Shown here: positions 43,000-53,300 of the stretch, piece by piece
Layout of the letters: each line of letters opens with the position of its first letter
Position numbering within the stretch: position 1 is the stretch's first letter
Assembly (NCBI GenBank): GCA_017398105.1
Contig: JAFQHF010000069.1
Location: 1-64,000 of the forward strand
Reading direction: 5' to 3'
Source of the DNA: Oscillospiraceae bacterium
GTDB lineage: Bacteria; Bacillota_A; Clostridia; Oscillospirales; Oscillospiraceae
DNA: 64,000 nt
Made by a program: the position numbers and the translations under genes
Notes under the pieces: generated by a model
Seen by the model: the letters and a program-made list of their open reading frames with translations, nothing else
What the model was told of the DNA's origin: nothing
Database searches by the model: none

Positions 43000-43752
43000 A
43001 TGAAGAAGAACGTTATGATGCGCATTGCTTCCTTCCTGCTGGTCGCCGTGCTGATCTCCACCAGTGCAATTAGCGGTACTTATGCTAAGTATGTTACCAC
43101 TGGCTCTGGTTCTGATACGGCTCGCGTTGCTAAGTGGGGCGTTCAGATTTCCGGCATGGCTAGTAATCTGTTTGCTACAACCTATGCTAAGGATAGCACT
43201 ACTGAAATTGCTAATACCGTCACTGCAACAGAAAAGGTTGTTGCTCCTGGTACCAGAAATGATGAGGGTGTCACTTTCTCTCTGACTGGTGAGCCTGAAG
43301 TTGCAGTTAAGATTGACTTTGTTGTTACTAAGGCTGACGGCACTGGCGAGAATGGTATCGATGTCGTTCTGCCCGAAGGTACTTATACAGATTGGACGCA
43401 GTCCCCCTATACCCAGACTTTCGAAGCAGATGAATATCACCCTGTTGTATTCACTCTGAAGGATGGCGCTACCGTGCTGGAGACTGGTACCTTGGCAGAG
43501 ATTGAGGCTTTCCTGGAAGGCAAGTCTGGTGAATATGAACCCGGTACTAATCTGGCAACCATTCTGGGTGGCACTTCTGGTACCTATAAGCTGACTTGGG
43601 CATGGGCTTTCGGTGATGCAGAAGGTATTACTGGCAATGATAAAGCTGATACTTTGCTGGGTAATCTGGCATCTGGTACTCAGGCTGCTATTGCTAATGC
43701 ATCTACTTCTATCGATTTTGCTATCGCCATTACCGCAACTCAGATCGACTAA
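43000..43752 (+). CDS. SipW-dependent exported protein, TasA/camelysin-like
   Basis: 250 residues from the ATG at 43000 with AAAGGAG upstream. Leader MKKNVMMRIASFLLVAVLIS, then TSAISGTYAKYVTTGSGSDT, the form cut by SipW, and the ARVAKWGV start of the mature beta-sandwich typical of TasA-like fibre subunits. Contains ATEKVVAPGT and a C-terminal AIAITATQID strand. Codons such as GCT, GTT, GGT and ACT are used far more than in neighbours, as in highly expressed genes. Likely the major fibre subunit. Followed by a strong terminator. Confidence 0.87.
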   Translation: MKKNVMMRIASFLLVAVLISTSAISGTYAKYVTTGSGSDTARVAKWGVQISGMASNLFATTYAKDSTTEIANTVTATEKVVAPGTRNDEGVTFSLTGEPEVAVKIDFVVTKADGTGENGIDVVLPEGTYTDWTQSPYTQTFEADEYHPVVFTLKDGATVLETGTLAEIEAFLEGKSGEYEPGTNLATILGGTSGTYKLTWAWAFGDAEGITGNDKADTLLGNLASGTQAAIANASTSIDFAIAITATQID

Positions 43753-43790
43753 TCCCCAACCCCCAATTTCGTAACCCCTAATTAAAAAGG

Positions 43791-43840
43791 CGGTACCCGG
43801 CCTTCGTGGCTGGGTCGGGTACCGTTCCTCTTTTTTATTT
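43791..43840 (+). terminator. Intrinsic terminator of the TasA-like gene
   Basis: CGGTACCCG (43791-43799) pairs with CGGGTACCG (43816-43824), then TTCCTCTTTTTTATTT. Confidence 0.82.
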
Positions 43841-43897
43841 GCGATGACCGGAAACACCGCCGATCACCGCAAATGGGAAAGATACCGCAACGCCAAT

Positions 43898-44003
43898 GTA
43901 GGGCGGGGTCATGACCCCGCCGGGCACTGTCGACAATTGTGCGTTCGGTTGGTTCCGCCAGGGCATCGGAACTGCCCGGCGGGGGCAAGCCCCCACCCTA
44001 CGG
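43898..44003. repeat. Family A element A5 (106-bp type)
   Basis: Left GTAGGGCGGGGTCATGACCC, right CAAGCCCCCACCCTACGG. First of a triplet A5-A6-A7 with 24-base linkers that fills most of the 577-base gap 43,753-44,329. Confidence 0.9.
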
Positions 44004-44027
44004 GTTTGATAAAACCGCAACGCCAAT

Positions 44028-44133
44028 GTAGGGCGGGGTCATGACCCCGCCGGTCGGTGGCGACCATTGTGTGTTTGGTTGGTTCCGCCCAGGCAGCGGG
44101 ACTGCCCGGTGGGGGCAAGCCCCCACCCTACGG
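44028..44133. repeat. Family A element A6 (106-bp type)
   Basis: Almost identical to A5 through its whole length, including the central TTGGTTGGTTCCGCC segment. Confidence 0.9.
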
Positions 44134-44157
44134 ATACACAAAACCAACACGCCCAAT

Positions 44158-44296
44158 GTAGGCCGGGGTCAGAAAACCGCCGATCAGCTTCCGAAACAAC
44201 CTTGGCTTCGGTCTGTGCACAATTGTGACATTACCCGTTTTTTGTTACCGCCCGGACAACCAACCGGGTCGGCGGGGTCATGACCCCGCCCTACAG
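44158..44296. repeat. Family A element A7 (139-bp type)
   Basis: Left end degenerate (GTAGGCCGGGGTCAGAAAAC), right end GGGTCATGACCCCGCCCTAC. Ends 34 bases before the GTG of the next gene. Confidence 0.85.
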
Positions 44297-44329
44297 ATAT
44301 GTTTATATCCTGACAGGAGGTCAAGCACC

Positions 44330-45226
44330 GTGAACACCTATTCCAGCCTGCGAAAACGAAATAACGGCAGCCTGCTGGCAGTGGTGTCTCTGGCGCTGTG
44401 CGTGGTGCTCACCAGCACCATGCTCTTCAGCCGGCTGGTGACCTTCGTGACCCCGGATACCCAGCACTACATCCCCCTGACCCGCAGCGGCGGCATCACC
44501 ACCGTTTGGGTGGGTCAGCGGCAGGGCGACGGCAGCGTGGTCTATGAAGACGGCGGCTACGATCCTACAAACCATAAGCTGCTGACTGCCAGCCCCAATT
44601 TCCGGGTGTACGACGAGAATACCGTCTGGTCTTCCCAGACCGATATTGAAATTTTCAAAATCTCCTATGAAAACGGCTCCGGTCAGGTCACCGTCAACAG
44701 CCAGCGGGGCGACAAGGTGCTGGCCCCCGGCACGGAGAACACCTATCGCTTCACTTTGGAAAATACCGGCAATGTGTCCGTTGATTATGAACTGACCATG
44801 GAGGCATATTTCTCCCACACGGACACCCCCATCCCCATCCAGGCCCGTGTGACAGACTACCAGGGCAATTACCTGGCAGGCTCCGCCGAGGGGAAGGCCG
44901 ATGTGCTGGAGCTGAACAATGTCCATCAGACCGGCACCCTGGCCCGGCGGTATGTGGCCCCCTATACCCTGGAATGGGAATGGCCCTTTGAGCTGGACGA
45001 CGAATATGACACCATGCTGGGCAATCTGGCGGTGGATGAGGATATTACGTTAACCATCGTCATCAAGACCATTGCTACCTGCAACCCCGACCCGGTTGCC
45101 CCCGGCGGCAACCCCAAGACCGGCGATGACATGCCCATCGGACTGCTGATGTGCGTCATGGCAGGCTCGGCTATGGGTCTGGTGATCCTGCTGCTGCCCC
45201 GGAAAAAGCGGGAGGAAGAAGCATGA
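44330..45226 (+). CDS. Surface protein with SipW-island leader and C-terminal NPKTG sorting-like signal
   Basis: 298 residues from the GTG at 44330 with AGGAGGTC upstream. N-terminal helix NGSLLAVVSLALCVVLTSTM as leader or anchor, a domain with TYRFTLENTGNVSVDYELTM (a strand pattern shared with TasA-like proteins), and a C-terminus of NPKTG (residues 261-265), helix IGLLMCVMAGSAMGLVILLL and RKKREEEA tail. That tail is the layout of sortase substrates. The stop overlaps the second sipW gene (ATGA), so it is likely a cell-wall or membrane anchor for the fibre. No sortase gene is in the window. Confidence 0.75.
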   Translation: MNTYSSLRKRNNGSLLAVVSLALCVVLTSTMLFSRLVTFVTPDTQHYIPLTRSGGITTVWVGQRQGDGSVVYEDGGYDPTNHKLLTASPNFRVYDENTVWSSQTDIEIFKISYENGSGQVTVNSQRGDKVLAPGTENTYRFTLENTGNVSVDYELTMEAYFSHTDTPIPIQARVTDYQGNYLAGSAEGKADVLELNNVHQTGTLARRYVAPYTLEWEWPFELDDEYDTMLGNLAVDEDITLTIVIKTIATCNPDPVAPGGNPKTGDDMPIGLLMCVMAGSAMGLVILLLPRKKREEEA

Positions 45227-45774
45227 GCAAAAAGATGAGGAATGCCCTGCGCACCGCCCTTCTGGTCTTTGCCAGCGCGGTGCTGGGCGTGCATCTGTAC
45301 CTGTGGAACGCGAAGACCCTGATGGGCAACGCCCTGCCCATGCCCTTCGGCTACGGCGCGGCGGTGGTGCTCACGGGCAGCATGGAGCCTGCCATCATGG
45401 CCGATGACCTGATCATCGTGAAAGAAGGCGGCGAGTTCCGGACAGGCGATATCGTGGTCTACCAGAGCGGCAATATGCTGGTGGTGCACCGGATCGTGGC
45501 GGTGGACGCGGACACCGTAACCACTCAGGGCGATGCCAACAATGCCCCGGATGCGCCCGTCCGCAGGGAGATGATCAAGGGCCATGTGGTCGCCACTCTG
45601 CCCGGTATGGGTGCAGCTGCCCGGCTGCTGAAGACGCCGGCAGTCACCATTACCCTGATTGGCGGCGCGCTGCTGCTGTCCGAGCTGTCCTACCGGAAGG
45701 AAAAGGAAAAAGACCAGGATGAGCTGGAAAAGATCAAGGAAGAGATCCGCAAATTGAAGGCGGAGCAGGAATAA
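45223..45774 (+). CDS. sipW: SipW-type signal peptidase I (copy 2)
   Basis: 183 residues. N-terminal helix, Ser53 in LTGSMEPAIMADD, His89 in LVVHRIVAV, then QGDANNAPD and a second helix (TITLIGGALLLSELS) with a charged tail. Same Ser/His type as copy 1 but clearly diverged and shorter. Start overlaps the end of the NPKTG-protein gene, so it may be dedicated to the proteins of this second block. Confidence 0.92.
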   Translation: MSKKMRNALRTALLVFASAVLGVHLYLWNAKTLMGNALPMPFGYGAAVVLTGSMEPAIMADDLIIVKEGGEFRTGDIVVYQSGNMLVVHRIVAVDADTVTTQGDANNAPDAPVRREMIKGHVVATLPGMGAAARLLKTPAVTITLIGGALLLSELSYRKEKEKDQDELEKIKEEIRKLKAEQE

Positions 45775-45795
45775 CAGAAAAACAACACGCCCAAT

Positions 45796-45901
45796 GTAGG
45801 GCGAAGGTCTAACCCCGCCGGGCACTGGCGAGCATTGTGCGTTCGGCTGGTTCCGCCCAGGCAGCGAGACTGTCCGGTGGGGGCAAGCCCCCACCCTACG
45901 G
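45796..45901. repeat. Family A element A8 (106-bp type)
   Basis: GTAGGGCGAAGGTCTAACCC at the left (palindrome decayed), CAAGCCCCCACCCTACGG at the right. Confidence 0.85.
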
Positions 45902-45924
45902 ATACAAAAACCAACACGCCCAAT

Positions 45925-46009
45925 GTAGGGCGGGGTCATGACCCCGCCGGGTACTGGCGAGCATTGTGCGTTTGGCTGGTTCCGCCCAGGCAGGGAAACG
46001 GCCCTACAG
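45925..46009. repeat. Family A element A9 (deleted right palindrome)
   Basis: Left GTAGGGCGGGGTCATGACCC and the shared TTTGGCTGGTTCCGCCCAGG segment, then a short right end GGCCCTACAG; 85 bp. Starts 23 bases after A8. Confidence 0.82.
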
Positions 46010-46041
46010 AACACCATCCCAAAGAAAAGGAGGAACTTTTT

Positions 46042-46590
46042 ATGTCAACCAACAAAAGAAGAACCTCCCTGTCCTTTGGGGAACGGCTGATGTTCCTGGC
46101 AGGCAGCATGTTCTGTCTGATTCTGATCACCACCGCCATGATGGGCGGCTTGTTTGCCCGGTACGCCAGCACCGGCGAAGGCGGCGATGCTGCCCGGGTT
46201 GCGGCCTTTGATGTGAAGGTGGACGCACCGGAGAAGGTGCAGGTTGTGTATGGTCTCCATGAAAATAAGGGCGACTATACGCTGATGGTGAAGAACAACT
46301 CTGAGGTGGCCGTGGATTGCCGGGTGAAGGTCAAGATTGAGACCATCGAGTTCGGCATTACCGTGAAGCTCAACGAAAAGGAATTGGAAAATGTGCAGGA
46401 AGGCCAGGCGGGATTCCTGCAGGAGCTGGATTTCGGCTCCGTGGGTCAGCTGGCTCCGGGGCAGGAGGACAACTACAAATTGACCTTCCATGTGACCAAT
46501 TGGGGCGAGTTCACCAAGATGGAAAAGACTGCGAAACGCGAGGAAACCGTTGCGTTCGATGTCCTGATTGACGTTGTCCAGATCGACTAA
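46042..46590 (+). CDS. SipW-dependent exported protein 2
   Basis: 182 residues from the ATG at 46042 with AAAGGAGG upstream. Leader helix LMFLAGSMFCLILITTAMMG then GLFARYASTGEGGDAARVAA, the SipW-substrate pattern also seen at 43000 (KYVTTGSGSDTARVAKW). Mature part is a single beta-sandwich-like domain with YTLMVKNNSEVAVDCRVKVK and a terminal DVLIDVVQID, resembling the end of the first protein (TQID). Probably a minor fibre or adaptor subunit. Confidence 0.83.
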   Translation: MSTNKRRTSLSFGERLMFLAGSMFCLILITTAMMGGLFARYASTGEGGDAARVAAFDVKVDAPEKVQVVYGLHENKGDYTLMVKNNSEVAVDCRVKVKIETIEFGITVKLNEKELENVQEGQAGFLQELDFGSVGQLAPGQEDNYKLTFHVTNWGEFTKMEKTAKREETVAFDVLIDVVQID

Positions 46591-46602
46591 GGGGGTATTG
46601 CG

Positions 46603-47343
46603 ATGAAACAAACATGGAAGCGATACCGCCTGACGGTTCTGATCCTGGTGCTGGCCCTGGCTGCGGGCAGCATGATCGGCAGTGCGGCTGCAAAATACAT
46701 CTATTCCACCCAGCTGAAGGCAACTGTGACCTTCAAGGCGGAATTGGCGGAAAAAATCGAGCTGCTGGAACACGAGGCCGTATCCACGGAAAAGGACGAC
46801 AAGCCCACCAGCAACTATAAGCTGACGGACGAAACCGTCACTGCCAACAAATACGAGCTGATGCCCGGCGTGGATATCCCCAAGGACCCCTTCGTCCGCA
46901 TTACAAACAAATCCCCTATCCCTGCCTACCTCTATATCGAGGTGGTGGATACCACCCCCGTAATCATAGTTGACGGCGTTGAGAAGCATATCATTTCCTA
47001 CACCATGGGGGAAGCGTGGCAAGAACTGACCGGAGACGGAATTGTCGGAAAAAATGGCGGAAAACTATATTACTATGCCCCCAACAATGAACCTAAGCTC
47101 TCCGGCACCGGGGATATGGAGATCTATCTGCTGAAAGGCGACAAGGATGCCGTTGTGACGGTCAGCGATACCTACCTGGCGAATGCGGATACCGATGACA
47201 AGCTGATATTCTACGCCTATCTTTACGAAGCCTATCAAATTGACGACAATGGACCCCCCGTGATGCCCTCCCCGGCGAGGTTTACTACGAAAATAACAAG
47301 CCCACCACCTAAAGAAAGGAGTCCCGGCAATGAAGAAGCATAG
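46603..47343 (+). CDS. SipW-dependent-type exported protein 3
   Basis: 246 residues. Leader LTVLILVLALAAGSMIGSAA followed by AKYIYSTQLKATVTFKAELA, matching the helix-AKY layout of SipW substrates. The mature domain has VRITNKSPIPAYLYIEVVDT and ends in a Pro/Lys-rich tail. Its last 14 bases overlap the start of the giant repeat-protein gene, so translation is coupled. Family not recognised beyond the leader. Confidence 0.75.
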   Translation: MKQTWKRYRLTVLILVLALAAGSMIGSAAAKYIYSTQLKATVTFKAELAEKIELLEHEAVSTEKDDKPTSNYKLTDETVTANKYELMPGVDIPKDPFVRITNKSPIPAYLYIEVVDTTPVIIVDGVEKHIISYTMGEAWQELTGDGIVGKNGGKLYYYAPNNEPKLSGTGDMEIYLLKGDKDAVVTVSDTYLANADTDDKLIFYAYLYEAYQIDDNGPPVMPSPARFTTKITSPPPKERSPGNEEA

Positions 47344-50300
47344 CCGAATCAACAGAATATTGTCGGGCATTCTGGCGTTTGTGACGCTGCTTTCCCTGAT
47401 GCCTCTGCAGGCCTGGGGCACCGAGTCCGTGACGAAGGAGCCGGTTTCCGTTTCCGAAAGCGCGTCCCCCCGGATCACCCGGGCGGGTGTGAAGACCCAG
47501 GCCATCCGGCTGGCAGCCCACGAGCGCATTGAGATCAATGCCGAGGGCAGTGCAGACAATGCCGTCTTCCAGTGGCAGATCGCCCATCCGGAGAAGGAAG
47601 CTGTCTGGATCAATATTTACGACGCCACCCACGGCTATCTGTTTGTGACTCTGGCGCTGGTGCGCAACATGATGACGGACGATAATATTGCCCGGCTCCG
47701 CTGCCGTGTTACGGAAGGGGAGCAGGTGCGCTATACCGATCCTGTGACGGTGCAGTTCTGCCCGGAGATTCCCTACATCCCGGAGACCACCCCCGAAACG
47801 GAACCGATTGTGGAGACCCTGCCTCCTGTGGAAATCCTGTCTCCCACGGAGCCCGAGACCACCGCGCCCGCAGAAACCGTGTCTCCCACGGAGCCTGAGA
47901 CCACTGCACCCGCAGAAACTGCGGCTCCCACGGAGCCTGAGACCACTGCGCCCGCAGAAACGGTAGCCCCCACAGTTCCTGAGACTACAGCACCCGCAGA
48001 AACGGTAGCCCCCACAGTGCCCGAGACTACTGCGCCCGCAGAAACTGCGGCTCCCACGATGCCTGAGACTACTGCGCCCGCAGAAACGGTAGCCCCCACA
48101 GTGCCCGAGACCACAGCGCCTGCGGAAACGCTGGCTCCCTTCGTTCCGGAGACCCAGCCTCTGACGGCGGAGAAGACCGATGCGGCCCGGCTGGCAAAGC
48201 AGCTGGAAGCCGCCGCCCCGGCGGAGACTGCCCCGGCAGAGACAACTGCCCCCGCTGTCCCCGAAACCACCGCCCCGGCGCAGACCGTCCCCACAGTGGT
48301 GACCCAGGATACCGCCGCCGCAGAAGCGGCAGCCGCAGACCCGGTGGATCCGGAGAATTCGGAATTTGTCACCGTGCGGATCGACTATGTTCGCTATGAT
48401 TTTTACCGGGATGCGGCCTTTAAGCTGGTTCCGGAGCCTCAGAATCCTGAGGGCTGGGAAAATCCTGTGTACCATGGCGGTTATCTGCTGGACAATGACG
48501 GACATGTGGCCTTTACCTCCTACGTTGCCACATTGCAGTCCGGCACGGATCTGAACGCCACAGTGCCGATCCCCACCATCGTGGGCTATGATACGTACTT
48601 AAACGGCGTAAAAGTTACCGCGGTGCAGATCAACCAGACCAATATCACCGAAAACATCGAGTATACGGTGGAATACAGGCCTGCGCAGGTGAGTTATACC
48701 ATCCGGTACTATTTCCAGAACATCTATGACGACCTGTACGTGGAGGATACCAGCCAGAAGCAGACGGCCCAGGGCTTTACCGGCTCGGTGCCGCCGGATG
48801 ATCAGCTGCGCAAGGAATTCCCCGGCTTCCTGTCGCTGTATTACCAGCCCGATTCCATTGCGGCGGACGGAAGTACGGTATTCGAGGTCTATTACGAGCG
48901 AAATTACTATCTGATGGAGTTCGACTGCAACGGCGGCTACGGTACGGAGACTCTGTACAACCGCTATGGCAGCTATATCAATGTGCCTGATCCTGTTTTG
49001 GCAGGCTATGTCTTTGGCGGCTGGGATTTGGCCAGCACAGAGGAATCCGGGCAGAAAGTTGACACGGAAGACGGAACCAAGGACAATTTGCCAACGGAAA
49101 TGCCTCGATATAATACTGCGTATAAGGCGATTTGGAATACCGATACAACCTTCTATACTGTAGTTTATTGGTGTGAAAACGCAGATGACGATGAATATAG
49201 CTTCTGGGGCTCCGAAGAGATAAGAACCCATGGGAATGGTACACCGGTTAAATCGAATGATAGAGTGAGTGCTACAGACCATACAAAGGTTTCTTATGCA
49301 GATTCCGAGTACTTTACCTATGACCCTGCTACAACAATTGCGATAGAAGCGGCCCGTAAGGACTTGGTGGATGGAAAGGTTGTTGTTGAAGGTGATGGCT
49401 CTACGGTAGTTAATGTCTATTTTTCCAGAAATGAATATTCATTCCGATTTTATTATGCTCGTAAAAATGGAGATTATTACCAAATTGCAACCCACACAGG
49501 TGATTTTTCAAATAGTAAGAAACTCGAAGATGCCACGTGGTCTGACTCGCTTCCAACTATCCCCACGTTAAATGCTGCATATGAGACTGCTAACAAAGCA
49601 GGACAGGCGACTTCTGGTGCTGTTCAGCATGATGATGGCTGTACATACTACTATATCGCAATGACAGCTAAATATAACGCGGACTTAATTGAAAAATGGC
49701 CTGCAGCATGGATAAATGACAGCGAAAATAAAAAGAAATTTGTCAGTTGGGCAACACAGTTTGGTTCAGGATATTACATAAATAATGAAAATAAAAATAT
49801 AAAAGGAACATATCAGAGATTGGATGAAGATCTTATTATTGATCCTGCGGTGACAAAAGATGTCGGTCTTAATCACGTTTTCGTGGCGTACTGGAGTGGC
49901 AATCCAACGACATATAAATACAATATTTACTATGAGATGCTACCGGGAGATGTGGCGGATACTACAAAAGACGGAATTGATTACAAACTTATAAAAACAG
50001 ATATAGTGCTTTCAACAGCCTCAGTTGGCGAACAATCTCCTCTATCATATGAAGGTGCTTATAAAGCACTAGGGCCAGAAGATGCTGAGAAAGGTGATGG
50101 AACTACAGATTCCCCTAAGGAAGTAGATTTTTATTATAAGCGATATATCTACCATTTGAAGTTCTACAATCATAATGCGTATCTACAGTCTGGCGATGGT
50201 GCTGAAATCAAATTCGGAAGACCTTTGTCGATATATGGTGACTATGTGAATAAACAGGTCATGGAGTCAACATATTATCCTGCGGGGTTGGAACCAGGAG

Positions 50301-53300
50301 CCTATGAGTTTGTGGGTTGGTATACGAGTTCCGGCTGTTTTGAAGGTACCGAGATGGATTGGACTTCAACTATGCCGTCTAATGAACTGACAGTCTACGC
50401 CAAATGGGCCCCCATTAAGCGTGATGTTCTGTTCTTTGCCTTCTATGATGATATTGCCAAGCTGGAAGCGGCGTATGATACGACCGATGGCAGCGGTGAC
50501 GGCATCACCAATTACATTGCGGGAAGAAAGAATAATACCATTCTGGCAAAACCGGATCAGATCCCCTTCCAGGAAGCCTTCGACACGCCCCATGGTGAGA
50601 TCCTAGGTTCCATCTACAATAAGATCCCCACAGCAGCGGACGATCCCCGGGTGGAGGGTTACCGCTTTATCGGCTGGTTCTACATGGACGAGGATAACAA
50701 GAAGCGCTTCGCCCCCGACTCCATGGAGGTCACCCGGGATTTGGTGCTGTTCGCCGAATGGAGCACCGAACTCGATACCACCTATGAGGTCAGGTATGTG
50801 CTGGCGGAGGATTACCGTGTCAATGATACGGAAACGCTCTATCCCAAGGGAACCGAGATCGCGGACATGACCTTTGCCCACTCCTCTGTGGGTAAGACCA
50901 AGACCTTCAATGCCAAAGCTATGGGCGAGCTGTATCCCGCGTTCCAGGAATCCTTCTTCCCTGTGACCAATACCCACTCGATCCTGATGAAGGAAGACCC
51001 TGCAGAAAATACCTTCGTCTTCGAGTATATGTATGACGATACGGTATACTACAAGGTTCGTTATCTGGACGCGGTGACCCGTGCGCCAATTCCCGGACTG
51101 GCGGAAAAGGTGACATCCACCAATAAGGCCGTGGTTACGGAGAAGTTCAAGCCTGCGGTTGGCTATATCCCCCAGAATTACTACATCCGGAAAACCCTGG
51201 CCTATGATGCCAATGCGACGGCGGACAATGTCCTGGAAGAAAACACGATTACCTTCTACTACGTCAAGGATACGGAGCACGGTATGTATTCCATCGAATA
51301 CTACCTGGAAAATGCGGACTCTACCGATTCCGGTAACCGGGACAACTACACCCAGTATGAATCCATCGTAGGCGCGGCTGACCTTGGCGAACCGATCACG
51401 GCAGACGTGCGCTCCTACGAGGGCTACACCCATGTGCCGGAGCTGAATACCGTCATTACCTATAAGAGTGATGGCGAGGTGGACGAGGAAACGGTGAATG
51501 CAGAAGATCCGCCCGGCGGCACCGTCACCGTCAACGGCCTGACCATTCAGCTCTACTATAAGCGCAATTCCTATCCCTATGTCATCGAATACCGGGAATA
51601 CGGTGCGGCGGAAACTGCACCTGCCCTGAAAACCCTGACGGATGAGAGCAGCAAGGCGGTTTTCGGTGCGCAGGTTCCCTATACGCTGACAACGGATACG
51701 GAGTATAATCGGGACAGCAACACGATTGTGATCAATGGCAATACCTACGTGTATTACATCGAGAATCCCACTGATGCCGATCTGACCAAGTCCATGACCA
51801 TCCGTGCGTTTAACCCGGGAGAAGAGAATCCCAATAAGCTGATCTTCTACTTTGTTCCCAAGAAAGTGGAAGTGCACTACGATGTGGCTTACCGGAACGC
51901 ACACGAGGGAATGCCTGAGCTGTGCCGGGTTTCTATGGCAAGCGAAAGCGCCGCTACGGCTGCAAATCTTTCCGGTGCATCGGCTATGCCTGCGGAGGGA
52001 TTCCGGTTCGTTGGCTGGTATCTGGATGAAGAGGGGAAAAACCCGGTAGAGTCCGACTGGGTTACGACGGACGGAAGCTATCAGAAGCTGAAACCCAAAA
52101 CCCTGGATACCACAATGGATGAGGTGCATTACTACGCGCTCTTTGAACCGGTCGACCTGAAGGTTATCTATGAAGAGAACGGCGGTGTCAAGATTCCGGA
52201 TGACACTGCTCATATCGGCGAAACCATCACCCTGCCCAGCACCACCCGCACAGGCTATACCCTGACCGGCTGGTGGTATGATGCCGATGGGGATGGTAAT
52301 GTGGATGAGGGCGAGGAATACGCACCCGGTGCAGACTTTACCATGCCGGGTAAGAATGTTACGTTAACCGCCCAGTGGATCGATTACCGGTTCGATAAGA
52401 GCCACAAGGTATTCGTAGGTCTGAATATGTCCTTCTACAAGAGCGGAGACCAGTATTACTACAAATTCCCTCCGGGAGAACCTACGATTGTTACTCTGGA
52501 AGCAGCCCGTGCGTATATTGCAAGCATCGGTGCCGATGGCAAGAATACCTGGGCGGTTCAGGAGAACGGCTGGAACAATGCTCTGTGCAAACCAGGTGTA
52601 CTTGGTGTGCCTGCTGAACCGAAGGATTACATTGATCCTGCCATCCTGAATCAGGTGACAACAAATGGAGATGTCATTGGTGTCTTTGATGAAGATGGTG
52701 GCGACACGAAGGCATTGCTGTATTTTACAGAGAATGACTATAACGCCATCATAGAGGCCTGGCTGGGTGCCAGAGATTATTTCGAAGATCATTTCTCGCA
52801 CTACAACATAAATTGGGAGGAGCTCCCCAAGCCAGATCCTGCAAAGGGAGAAAAAGCATCAGATCTGTACGAGGCGGTTCCCTATGTCATCAAACGGCAC
52901 CACCATGGTTTGACAGGAAATAAGGACTGGTTCATTGATTTCGTGATTCTGCCAATAAATCGTTTCAAGGTTACGTATAATTTGAATCTGCCGGAGGGCT
53001 ACGAAGACACGGCACCTGTGGATGAAAATCTCTACGGCCAGGGTATGTACGTTGATGTGGCGGACTTCCACGATGTACCGTGCAAAGCAGACGAACGCTA
53101 TGTGGCGAAATTTGTGGGCTGGACAGCAGCTGATAAGGACGGCAACCCGGTTGCGATCGACAGCAATACCAACAAGTTTACCATGCCCGGCAGCGATGTC
53201 ACCCTGACGGCCCAGTGGGAATACCGCGCACCCCTGACCATTGCCCAAACAGGCATGAAAGACAATGAATCGGCGATCTATCGTGTCACCGGAAACGGTG

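Noticed and set aside
44225..44329. Upstream extension of the NPKTG protein
   Set aside because: The extension encodes the end of element A7; the GTG at 44330 has a proper AGGAGG and gives a leader-like N-terminus.
42540..46009. Repeated units as a CRISPR array
   Set aside because: Units are 85-139 bp, GC-palindromic at both ends, interrupted by genes, and lack short direct repeats with unique spacers; no cas genes.
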